Below are positions 1 to 5,219 of a stretch of DNA of 5,513 bases, in pieces. The translations under genes were made by a program, and so were the position numbers. Location: the NCBI GenBank assembly GCA_030609625.1, contig JAUWBX010000183.1, forward strand, positions 1 to 5,513, read 5' to 3'. How positions within the stretch are numbered: position 1 is the stretch's first letter; every line of letters starts with the position of its first letter. This DNA is from Phycisphaerae bacterium (GTDB lineage: Bacteria > Planctomycetota > Phycisphaerae > Sedimentisphaerales > Anaerobacaceae). Under the pieces are notes generated by a model. That model was not told where the DNA came from. It searched no databases and was given only the letters and a program-made list of their open reading frames with translations.

Positions 1-1209
1 GCTTATGCGCTTGTGATGAATAATCAGACGGAATGGGCCAAGCCTATTATCAACAATTATGAGCGTAACCAAATCACAGATTTAACGCTGGCTCAGATTC
101 AACTGGCGGAAGGACAAAAGGATTCGGCAATCGAAACTCTAAAGACCGCAATCATCAAAGACCCCGGGTCGTTCGCAGCCGAACGTGCTAAAGAAATTCT
201 GGCCCAACAGGGCGAAAAATATGCCCCGCCGATTGACCCTGATGCTGTTTTAACTATGTTGGAGAATGTCTTTGGGCGAACACTCGTTCCCGTATTTACT
301 CCTCCGGAGCGGATATTCTCTGTCCAGCTTAATATTCAGGGGGACCCCGCAAGGCGCCAAGACGGCAATGAGTTCCCATACGGTGAGCGATTCAGCGGCA
401 CTGTTGCACTAATAAATAACTCTGCCGAGCCTCTTGTAATTAGCGATGATGCCTTATTCAAGGGCAATATCAGGATTGACGCCGATATTAGTGGGGACCT
501 CAACAGAAAGATACCGAACCTGGTTTCTGCAAAGATTCGGACGGCCTTGCTAATCGAGCCTGGCCGCAGTATCCTCATTCCTGTACGGCTTATTACAGGC
601 GAACTTAGAAAAACACTTCTTACCTATCCGCAGGCATCTTTGGACATAGATTTTACGCTCTATCTCGACCCGGTAACCACTAGTCTCCAAACAGAGGGCA
701 AGATTGCTAACAGACTCACTTATATTAAGCCGACCAGGGCGCGCATAAAACGTCCGGGCGTTAAACTTACCGGTAGATATCTGAGAAGCCGGTTTGATTT
801 AATCTCAAAAGGCAACGTCGCCCAAAAAATCAAAACCGCCCAGCTTTTCACCGGCCTTTTGAGAGAGCAGCAGGTGATGTTGAATAAGCCGCTTTACAGA
901 TTTTTGTATGCCGATTGGATGCAGCCTTTATCAAGGTCCGCACTATCCGAATTGTTGCGTAATCCTGCCAGCGACCAGTGGGTCGTTAAGGTGCACACTA
1001 TGGCTGAGATGCTTTCTTTGCCGCTGGATTACGAGATGATAAGTACGGTGGCAAAGAATCTGGATAATACTAATTGGACGGTCCGTATGATGGCTATTTA
1101 TCTGCTGACAACAACTACTGACAGCAACTTCGATAAGGTACTGGACTGGACGGCAAAAAATGACTCAAGCGAGCTCGTTCGCGATATGGCAATTGCTTTG
1201 GGCAGATAG
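1..1209 (+). CDS. C-terminal part of a TPR/HEAT-repeat scaffold protein (5' partial)
   Basis: Function not recognised. The frame is open from the first base (Ala-Tyr-Ala-Leu precede the first possible GTG start at 13) and ends at TAG 1207-1209, so the protein very probably begins upstream. Counting from the GTG, residues about 25-65 form a TPR-like helical pair (LAEGQKDSAIETLKTAI, then DPGSFAAERAKEIL). Residues about 85-245 are predominantly beta-strand-like, with alternating hydrophobics. Residues about 275-398 are helical and resemble HEAT repeats: DNTNWTVRMMAIYLL near 351-365 and SSELVRDMAIALG near 385-397 have the typical 'W/L-VR-A' spacing. TPR and HEAT modules usually mediate protein-protein contacts, so a scaffold or assembly role is an inference. 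No catalytic motif, transmembrane segment or lipobox is visible in this part; a signal peptide, if any, would lie outside the window. A 192-base spacer separates it from the next gene. Confidence 0.75.
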   Translation, partial: AYALVMNNQTEWAKPIINNYERNQITDLTLAQIQLAEGQKDSAIETLKTAIIKDPGSFAAERAKEILAQQGEKYAPPIDPDAVLTMLENVFGRTLVPVFTPPERIFSVQLNIQGDPARRQDGNEFPYGERFSGTVALINNSAEPLVISDDALFKGNIRIDADISGDLNRKIPNLVSAKIRTALLIEPGRSILIPVRLITGELRKTLLTYPQASLDIDFTLYLDPVTTSLQTEGKIANRLTYIKPTRARIKRPGVKLTGRYLRSRFDLISKGNVAQKIKTAQLFTGLLREQQVMLNKPLYRFLYADWMQPLSRSALSELLRNPASDQWVVKVHTMAEMLSLPLDYEMISTVAKNLDNTNWTVRMMAIYLLTTTTDSNFDKVLDWTAKNDSSELVRDMAIALGR

Positions 1210-1216
1210 TTCGCTG

Positions 1217-1250
1217 CTCGTCTCTCGTCGCTCAGGCGACGGGACACGAG
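1217..1250. repeat. 34-nt hairpin after the TPR/HEAT gene
   Basis: Two 15-base arms (1217-1231 and 1236-1250) flank a TCAG loop. The innermost six pairs (CGTCGC/GCGACG) and the outermost five (CTCGT/ACGAG) are perfect; between them lie one C-C mismatch and one G-T wobble. It starts 8 bases after the TAG stop of the upstream gene. There is no T-tract after it (TCACACTTTC follows), so it is not a classical intrinsic terminator on the plus strand. It could be an mRNA 3'-end stabiliser or a copy of a dispersed palindromic repeat. Confidence 0.6.
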
Positions 1251-1401
1251 TCACACTTTCGGGCTGCTCTGTAAAATTTCCTCAAAAATAGGTTGTAATA
1301 TCGTCATAATCTTGTAACATCCCGTATTCTATTTGGTAACAAGAATTTTGCAAAAGTTCAATATGTGATAAGTTCTGAGGTTTTTTGAAAGGGTTGTGTA
1401 A

Positions 1402-1575
1402 ATGCCGGCCAAAGTAGATAAGGAAAAATGTACGGGGTGTGAATCCTGTGTAGCAGAGTGCCCCAGCGAGGCCATAAGCATGGTTTCCAAGAAGGCCGTG
1501 GTGAACGTCGAAAACTGCGTTGATTGCGGGGTTTGCGTTGATGCCTGTCCTGAGGAAGCAATCACTATGGAATAA
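1402..1575 (+). CDS. 2[4Fe-4S] bacterial-type ferredoxin, 57 aa
   Basis: This is a small soluble electron carrier of the clostridial-type ferredoxin family. Two cluster-binding motifs are complete: C10-x2-C13-x2-C16-x3-C20-P and C39-x2-C42-x2-C45-x3-C49-P. In this family each motif supplies three cysteines to one cluster and its fourth to the other, giving two low-potential [4Fe-4S] clusters. The two halves show the usual pseudo-twofold repeat (CPSEAISM and CPEEAITM). The 57-residue length is normal for a stand-alone protein. The ATG at 1402 is preceded by GAAAGGG at 1387-1393, a fair ribosome binding site at 8 bases spacing. Stop TAA is at 1573-1575. tRNA-Glu starts 8 bases downstream, so the two may share a transcript. 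The redox partner cannot be told from this window; the flavodoxin-family gene nearby is on the other strand. Confidence 0.96.
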   Translation: MPAKVDKEKCTGCESCVAECPSEAISMVSKKAVVNVENCVDCGVCVDACPEEAITME

Positions 1576-1583
1576 ATCCGGTT

Positions 1584-1658
1584 GGCCCCATCGTCTAGGT
1601 AGGTCTAGGACACCGGGTTTTCAACCCGGCAACAGGGGTTCGAATCCCCTTGGGGCTA
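1584..1658 (+). tRNA. tRNA-Glu (anticodon UUC)
   Basis: A full cloverleaf can be drawn. The acceptor stem GGCCCCA pairs with TGGGGCT (the first pair is a G-U wobble), with discriminator A1658. The anticodon arm is CCGGG-TTTTCAA-CCCGG, giving anticodon TTC, which reads GAA/GAG. The T arm is AGGGG-TTCGAAT-CCCCT. The TC-GTCTAG start, the GGACACCG join and the CAAC variable loop are typical of bacterial tRNA-Glu. CCA is not encoded (TTTGCC follows), so it must be added by the CCA-adding enzyme. The D loop is about two bases longer than in E. coli tRNA-Glu and contains a near-repeat of GTCTAGG. In many bacteria Glu-tRNA also serves the C5 route to tetrapyrroles. Confidence 0.96.
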
Positions 1659-1702
1659 TTTGCCAAACGCTGAAGTTCTGAGCCCTCCGACTGTCTCGGC
1701 GC

Positions 1703-2191
1703 TTAAACTTGCATACCGGAGATAACCGCTTCAAATACCATAGTATCGTCAACGACTCCTTGTACACTTATTGTAACATGGGTGCTGTTTCTCCGGTGCT
1801 TGTATTTTGTAATATGCCCAAGCAGATATAATCTTTGTCCCGGCTCGACGATGGAGCGGAACTTCGCCGTATCTATACCTGCAAAACCGATAAATCCCTT
1901 CTCTTCATAAATCTGCCTTGTAAAAAAGCTCGAAAGCTGGGCTGCCGCCTCGACCATTATTACTCCAGGCATCAACGGCCGACCCGGGATGTGGCCGCGA
2001 GCCCAGAATTCGTCCTCCGTTACATCCTTATAGCCCAAAATCAGACGTTTGTCCTTATCATACCAGAGGATGCCATCAAGCTGCTGCATCTCAAATCGCT
2101 GCGGATTTATTTCGTCAATCGCTTCTCTGTCGAATACAGGCCTGGCTTTAAGGTCTATTTGCGACAATTCAAACAACAAGGGAGGGGGCAT
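1703..2191 (-). CDS. fabZ: FabZ-like 3-hydroxyacyl-ACP dehydratase (hotdog fold), 162 aa
   Basis: Likely cytoplasmic 3-hydroxyacyl-ACP dehydratase of type II fatty acid synthesis, converting (3R)-3-hydroxyacyl-ACP to trans-2-enoyl-ACP. The active-site block G66-H67-IPGRPLMPG and the following VE81-AAAQL match the FabZ signature, with catalytic His67 and Glu81 at the same 14-residue separation as in characterised FabZ. The helix after Glu81 and strands to about residue 162 complete one hotdog domain. INPQRFEMQQLDGI (about 28-41) stands where typical FabZ has its PHRYPFLLVD segment. The roughly 25-residue proline-rich N-terminal extension is, as I recall, a planctomycete trait. I chose ATG 2191 over the GTG at 2212 because GAGGT lies 5 bases upstream of it. 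The gene converges on tRNA-Glu. It may be a second, specialised dehydratase rather than the housekeeping FabZ; substrate length cannot be read from sequence. Confidence 0.9.
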   Translation of the reverse strand: MPPPLLFELSQIDLKARPVFDREAIDEINPQRFEMQQLDGILWYDKDKRLILGYKDVTEDEFWARGHIPGRPLMPGVIMVEAAAQLSSFFTRQIYEEKGFIGFAGIDTAKFRSIVEPGQRLYLLGHITKYKHRRNSTHVTISVQGVVDDTMVFEAVISGMQV

Positions 2192-2196
2192 TATTG

Positions 2197-2202
2197 ACCT
2201 CA
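2197..2202 (-). promoter_or_regulatory. Ribosome binding site of the FabZ-like gene
   Basis: On the minus strand TGAGGT ends 5 bases before the ATG at 2191. It decides that start against the upstream in-frame GTG at 2212, which would add seven residues (MFFLRSI). A run of eight T residues on the minus strand lies just upstream (2202-2209). Confidence 0.6.
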
Positions 2203-2223
2203 AAAAAAACACTCTGCGCTCTC

Positions 2224-2261
2224 GTATTGCGTATTACCTCGTAACTATTAATACGCAATAC
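2224..2261. repeat. 13-bp perfect inverted repeat upstream of the FabZ-like gene
   Basis: GTATTGCGTATTA at 2224-2236 is the exact reverse complement of TAATACGCAATAC at 2249-2261, with a 12-base loop. It lies 33 bases upstream of the FabZ-like start codon and could form a hairpin in its 5' leader if transcription starts beyond it. The adjoining 2264-2285 continues with related short words (ATGCGCACTACG). Similar words recur at 3654-3670, which argues for a dispersed repeat rather than a gene-specific regulator. Confidence 0.65.
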
Positions 2262-2341
2262 TTCAATGCGCACTACGTGCAACGCACGACACACAATTAG
2301 ACAAGCATTTGCAAATACCTGGTAGGGACCCCGCACCTGTA

Positions 2342-2377
2342 CCTGCGACTACCTGTGCAGGAAAGCACAGGTGCAGG
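2342..2377. repeat. Hairpin downstream of the histone-like gene
   Basis: ACCTGTGC (2351-2358) pairs with GCACAGGT (2365-2372) around a 6-base loop. An outer CCTGC/GCAGG stem (2342-2346 and 2373-2377) extends it to 13 pairs, with a 4-base bulge (GACT) on one side. It begins about 20 bases past the stop of the minus-strand histone-like gene and may end or stabilise that transcript. No T-tract follows on the minus strand, so factor-independent termination is not supported. The surrounding ACCTG words at 2318-2355 look like part of a repeat. Confidence 0.5.
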
Positions 2378-2397
2378 CAAGGCGGGAACCCGATGCT

Positions 2398-2571
2398 TTA
2401 TTGGGCTGATCTGATTTCAAGAACGCGGCTGCGGACAACTTGAGCAGCCTGCTTGATTTTCTGCATTTGCTTGCGAACTCGCGTTCCTGCCGCCTTATTT
2501 CCACCCTCGGCTTTGCTGAGATCAGCTTCAATTTCAGTAACCAGTACTTTTAGGTCTTCATACTCTTGCAT
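2398..2571 (-). CDS. Hc1/histone H1-like DNA-binding protein, 57 aa
   Basis: Likely a small nucleoid-associated protein. The core GNKAAGTRVRKQMQ at residues 24-37 matches the conserved segment of the Hc1 family (chlamydial HctA has GNKAAAQRVR, and short Bacteroidetes 'histone H1' proteins have GNKAAGTRVR). The whole chain looks like two amphipathic helices: acidic residues 2-22 (EYEDLKVLVTEIEADLSK) and basic residues 30-54. Chlamydial Hc1 is about twice as long and ends in a Lys/Ala-rich DNA-binding tail. That tail is absent here, as in the short Bacteroidetes forms. The start was set at ATG 2571 because GGAGGA sits 7 bases upstream; the in-frame GTG at 2586 would put that ribosome binding site inside the coding region. 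It appears monocistronic with its own promoter. DNA binding is inferred from the family, not shown by the sequence alone. Confidence 0.87.
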   Translation of the reverse strand: MQEYEDLKVLVTEIEADLSKAEGGNKAAGTRVRKQMQKIKQAAQVVRSRVLEIRSAQ

Positions 2572-2578
2572 TAAATAT

Positions 2579-2584
2579 TCCTCC
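2579..2584 (-). promoter_or_regulatory. Strong ribosome binding site of the histone-like gene
   Basis: GGAGGA on the minus strand lies 7 bases before ATG 2571. It is the best Shine-Dalgarno match in the window and fits a highly translated small nucleoid protein. Confidence 0.75.
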
Positions 2585-2628
2585 ACTTCGAAGGTTAAAA
2601 TTGCCGTTTTTAGGTTAGAATCGCTAAA

Positions 2629-2657
2629 AACTTAACGGTGCAGAACCGTTTTGTCAA
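2629..2657 (-). promoter_or_regulatory. Sigma70-type promoter candidate for the histone-like gene
   Basis: On the minus strand a perfect TTGACA (-35, 2652-2657) is followed after 17 bases by TAAGTT (-10, 2629-2634, three of six consensus positions). A T/A-rich stretch lies upstream (2658-2700), which could act as an UP element. Transcription would start near 2620, giving a leader of about 50 bases. The weak -10 box limits confidence. Confidence 0.45.
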
Positions 2658-2762
2658 AGAAAAACGCCTTTTTTTGTAAAAAAATCAATATTTATTTTTC
2701 CCCAATTTGACCGATTCTTACTGTCATCATAGGCTTTAGTAGTCTGTAGCCTCTAATTTAAT

Positions 2763-2840
2763 GGCGCCGTAAGGTGTCCCCAAGGGAGTGGCAGCCTCAA
2801 GCGAGTCCTGAAGAATCGGGACGAGCTTGGGGATGGCGCC
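2763..2840. repeat. Nested palindromic element or structured RNA candidate
   Basis: Three levels of pairing are visible. The outer level is GGCGCC at 2763-2768 with GGCGCC at 2835-2840; these sit in a direct repeat ATGGCGCCG at 2761-2769 and 2833-2841. The middle level is TCCCCAAG (2777-2784) with CTTGGGGA (2826-2833). The inner level is a 32-base hairpin at 2798-2829 with 14-base arms and an AGAA loop, interrupted by a tandem G-A/G-A mismatch and one T-G wobble. The middle and inner stems share bases 2826-2829, so they compete. There is no ribosome binding site or credible reading frame. A dispersed palindromic repeat is the simplest reading; a small structured RNA is possible. Confidence 0.5.
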
Positions 2841-2927
2841 GAATAACTACCAGTAACCACTATGCATTTATCGCGTTACAGAGTATTAGCAAGGCCGAGG
2901 ACACTCTCAAAGCTTGGAACCGGCTTA

Positions 2928-3404
2928 TTAGACCATTAGTTTTTTGGTCAACTCTGCGACTCTTTGGCCACGGCGCCGGCACTGCTGTTCAACCCGCTGG
3001 TCGGGCTTACTAATGGAAACCGGCCCATAGTGGTCACCATTAGGGTCGCCCTGTACCACCATGCCGCTGATAAGCATCGCCTCTATTATGCCAATAATCG
3101 TGGTCTCATTACCGCCGCCGATATTTGCCGCACTGGTAAACGCCGCCCCCACTTTGCCGTCGAGTTGGCCGTGTCTGCTTACCAAATCATCTATCAACTG
3201 CTTAACCGGTGCCGCCATCTGGCCATAGTATGTTGGAGAGCCGATTACTATCGCATCATAACCGAACATGTCCTCGGCTTTTACATCGCTGACCGACTTG
3301 CATTCGCTCGGCAAATCCGCCTCATTCATGGCCTTGGCTATTATCTGGGCCATCTCTTTCGTATTACCCGTTCTTGAGTAATAGATAACTATTCCCTTTG
3401 CCAT
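2928..3404 (-). CDS. Flavodoxin-family protein (FMN-binding), 158 aa
   Basis: Probably a cytoplasmic FMN-binding redox protein, either an electron carrier or an NAD(P)H-linked flavoprotein of the flavodoxin/WrbA superfamily. After strand one (GIVIYYS) comes the phosphate-binding loop S10-RTGNT-15 followed by helix KEMAQIIAKAM. The second signature is DAIVIGSPTYYGQMAAPVK (50-68), where Tyr59/Tyr60 may stack on the flavin. GGGNETT at 97-103 and HYGPVS at 125-130 fit the later flavin loops. The basic C-terminus (KPDQRVEQQCRRRGQRVAELTKKL) is the last helix. The length is normal for a one-domain member. Two ATG codons compete: 3413, only 2 bases after AGGAG, and 3404, 11 bases after it. I prefer 3404 because 2 bases is too close for initiation. 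A palindromic repeat begins about 36 bases upstream, so the promoter must lie in or near it. Exact electron partners are not known. Confidence 0.9.
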   Translation of the reverse strand: MAKGIVIYYSRTGNTKEMAQIIAKAMNEADLPSECKSVSDVKAEDMFGYDAIVIGSPTYYGQMAAPVKQLIDDLVSRHGQLDGKVGAAFTSAANIGGGNETTIIGIIEAMLISGMVVQGDPNGDHYGPVSISKPDQRVEQQCRRRGQRVAELTKKLMV

Positions 3405-3440
3405 TTTTACCATTTCTCCTAAAAAGCCAGTAACTAACTC

Positions 3441-3617
3441 CTGTTGCGGAAACAGTATTTGTCATTCCCGCGGAAAGCCTGCCCTGAGCGAAGCCGAATG
3501 GGCGGGAATCCAGTTTTTTTCGCCCTGGATCCCTGCTCCCCGCTTTCGCGGGGACAAGTTTACCCCTGCGGAGGCAGGGGCAGGGGTGACACCGTCGGTT
3601 TTTGCTTTCCGCAACAG
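3441..3617. repeat. Composite palindromic element with 12-bp terminal inverted repeats
   Basis: CTGTTGCGGAAA at 3441-3452 is exactly inverted as TTTCCGCAACAG at 3606-3617, bounding 177 bases. Inside are three hairpins: ATTCCCGC (3464-3471) with GCGGGAAT (3502-3509); CCCCGC-TTTC-GCGGGG (3538-3553); and CCCCTGC-GGAG-GCAGGGG (3563-3580). The core runs from GTCATTCCCG at 3461 to GGGGTGAC at 3583-3590. GTCATTCCCGC...GCGGGAATCC is a motif I know from dispersed palindromic repeats in many bacteria. No transposase is encoded, so it would be a non-autonomous MITE- or REP-like unit. It fills the spacer between the HPr-domain gene and the flavodoxin gene. Confidence 0.7.
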
Positions 3618-3640
3618 ATACTAATTAACTCCGCCCCCCT

Positions 3641-3670
3641 CGCGATACGCCTCACGCAATACGCACTACG
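3641..3670. repeat. Short tandem-like repeat fragment after the HPr-domain gene
   Basis: CGCGATACGC (3641-3650) and CGCAATACGC (3655-3664) are near-identical direct copies separated by CTCA, followed by ACTACG. The words ACGCAATAC and GCACTACG both recur at 2253-2261 and 2269-2276. This suggests two degraded copies of one repeat family about 1.4 kb apart. Confidence 0.45.
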
Positions 3671-3676
3671 ATTGGC

Positions 3677-5218
3677 TTACCGGCGCAGGTATCCAAGTTT
3701 ATCCGGTAGAGGCACGTTGTTGCCGAAGTTGTCCTCGCCATATCCGGATTCTGCCAACAGCTTGATATCAGCCAGGACTCGCTTGTCCCCGACAAATGTT
3801 GCGGTCAGGTTAGCGTCCACATCTATCTTACCCATCGCCAGCAGCCTGGCCATCTCGTCAATAACCTTCTCCAGCAGTGTTCCTTCCTTTCCAGTCGGCT
3901 CGTCCGGCAACTGCAGAGGTTGTTCGTACAGGATTAGTTTACCTTGCCCGGCCAACGTCAGTACGACACTCCGAACGATGGCATTTATATCGCTCTGGCC
4001 TGACTGCTCCTGGACAAGCTTAAGATGAACGATTTCCGAGGCCAGCCACCGTCGTTTTTGCGCGTTTATCTTTTCGTTGGCGCGGAACAGCTCGAGCGGT
4101 GAGCAGGTATCGTAATTCTCCTCATCCATCTGCATCCGAACTTCGCTCCCATAGTGCAGGACAAGCTTGGAAATCAGCGTGGATGGGCGAACGTGGAAGC
4201 CGCGATACGGAGGAACGGACACCTCGACTCGGCCAACCTCGGCGTAACGCTTGAGCATTCTCTGGCACAGATATTCCGCGCAGTCAATGTACAGACTGAT
4301 GCTCGTAACTGAGTATTTCATCAGGACCAATAAAAGCTCCTCAGCCTTTACTAATGGCTCAAACCGGGTCGGTGAATCACATAGCTCTTTATTCACATGC
4401 CGTTCGTAATAGTGAGCAAACGATGTGGCCGTTTTCAGCAGATGAAAGACAACACTTATATGGCCTCGCAGAACAGGCAAGTCTGTATCCAGCTCTTCTG
4501 CTTTGGTGCCTGAGACGTATGTATCGTACAGTGACTGAAGGTTGTGGAATCGAAGCTCGAGACTTCGCAGCTTTTCCTCACTAACTGAGCCCAGGACGTA
4601 GGAAGCGTACTCTTCAGGCTTGGCCCGACTGGCAGCGCGAACATCTTTACTTTCAGCGGCCAGGTTCAAAAAGGCAGTGGCAAGTAAAGTTACTGTCTCC
4701 GAGACCGTTTCTATCCTGCGCATCCAGCAGTTGTGTGGCAGTCGGCCGGGAGGGAACTCTTCGGCGTAAGATTTCTCACGCAAACTTCGAGACGGAACCG
4801 TAAGGCCAAGCTGACCGGCCCTGACGACCATTTGCTTTGCCGCACGCGAAAGCACATCGCCGGCAAACTCAATCGCTTCTTCTGTGGCCTTGACGAAATC
4901 CCGCTCAATCGGCAAAAGCCGATACGCGGGCAATGCGTGTTGAATGTGGAGCAGCTCGTAGCTTACGTCGGAAAAAAGCTTAATCGCCGCTGTCAGCAAC
5001 CTGAACGAACACCACCGGCAGTTGTTGCCTGCATCGTAGGCGTCAAGAAGCTCCTCAAGCTGCAAAGATTGCGAAAACAATTGGCCCAGAAACGGACGTA
5101 CCATAATTTTATCGCTCGATTTGCACTGCGATAGGCAGCGCGCAAGGCCAAGCAATGTCCGGGCACGTTTTGTTATCAGCTTCTGAAAATCTTTACCGGC
5201 GATTGTTACCGAAACCAT
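3677..5218 (-). CDS. Large protein with C-terminal HPr-like phosphocarrier domain, 513 aa
   Basis: Residues about 330-430 resemble HPr of the PTS. After strand VEVSVPPY comes R339-G-F-H342-V-R-P-S, matching the GLHARPA phospho-histidine site, then a helix (LISKLVLHYGSEV) and S373-PLELFRANE at the position of the HPr Ser46 helix. The His and the Arg-Pro are kept; Ala after His is Val. This argues for a phosphorylatable or PTS-derived regulatory domain, but HPr itself is only about 85-90 residues. The first 320 residues are largely helical, unrecognised, and contain C67-RW-C70 and several other cysteines. The tail (about 440-513) ends in GYGEDNFGNNVPLPDKLGYLRR without known function. No signal peptide or membrane span is seen, so it is probably cytoplasmic. 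ATG 5218 lies one base after the stop of the LolA-like gene, so translational coupling is likely; a weak GGGTGA lies 11 bases upstream. Phosphotransfer is an inference from the motif. Confidence 0.8.
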   Translation of the reverse strand: MVSVTIAGKDFQKLITKRARTLLGLARCLSQCKSSDKIMVRPFLGQLFSQSLQLEELLDAYDAGNNCRWCSFRLLTAAIKLFSDVSYELLHIQHALPAYRLLPIERDFVKATEEAIEFAGDVLSRAAKQMVVRAGQLGLTVPSRSLREKSYAEEFPPGRLPHNCWMRRIETVSETVTLLATAFLNLAAESKDVRAASRAKPEEYASYVLGSVSEEKLRSLELRFHNLQSLYDTYVSGTKAEELDTDLPVLRGHISVVFHLLKTATSFAHYYERHVNKELCDSPTRFEPLVKAEELLLVLMKYSVTSISLYIDCAEYLCQRMLKRYAEVGRVEVSVPPYRGFHVRPSTLISKLVLHYGSEVRMQMDEENYDTCSPLELFRANEKINAQKRRWLASEIVHLKLVQEQSGQSDINAIVRSVVLTLAGQGKLILYEQPLQLPDEPTGKEGTLLEKVIDEMARLLAMGKIDVDANLTATFVGDKRVLADIKLLAESGYGEDNFGNNVPLPDKLGYLRR

Positions 5219-5219
5219 A

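Larger units (their letters stand above)
2572..2927. other. 356-base spacer between histone-like and flavodoxin genes
   Basis: No gene is visible here. The left part carries the promoter and ribosome binding site of the histone-like gene. Bases 2667-2700 are strongly A/T-rich, with a run of seven T then seven A. Bases 2763-2840 hold a nested palindromic element, listed separately. Bases 2841-2927 follow the stop of the flavodoxin gene; I see no convincing terminator there. Confidence 0.6.

Noticed and set aside
1293..1370. Possible promoters for the ferredoxin gene (TTGTAA and TTGCAA boxes)
   Set aside because: No -10 box of reasonable quality lies 16-18 bases downstream of any of them, so I could not place a promoter.
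1329..1565. Minus-strand open frames of 67 and 78 codons opposite the ferredoxin
   Set aside because: They are antisense shadows of the ferredoxin gene, whose eight cysteines in two canonical motifs settle the coding strand.
2202..2261. Attenuator reading of the inverted repeat plus the eight-T run before the FabZ-like gene
   Set aside because: The T run begins 14 bases after the hairpin on the minus strand, too far for intrinsic termination.
1835..2300. Plus-strand open frames opposite the FabZ-like gene
   Set aside because: They are antisense to a gene with an intact catalytic motif and show no family features.
2647..2675. Plus-strand terminator-like hairpin CGTTTT/AAAACG followed by seven T
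   Set aside because: The stem is weak and A/T-rich, no plus-strand gene precedes it, and it overlaps the better-supported -35 box of the histone-like gene.
2774..3013. A 79-codon plus-strand open frame
   Set aside because: It lies over the palindromic element at 2763-2840 and the end of the flavodoxin gene, with no ribosome binding site and no recognisable protein features.
2928..3413. WrbA as a specific name for the flavodoxin-family gene
   Set aside because: The chain is shorter than WrbA (about 200 residues), so only the superfamily is supported.
3444..4028. A 194-codon plus-strand open frame
   Set aside because: It starts inside the palindromic element and then runs antisense through the HPr-domain gene. 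Its N-terminus (FPRKACPERSRMGGNPV) is the kind of translated repeat sequence often annotated by mistake.
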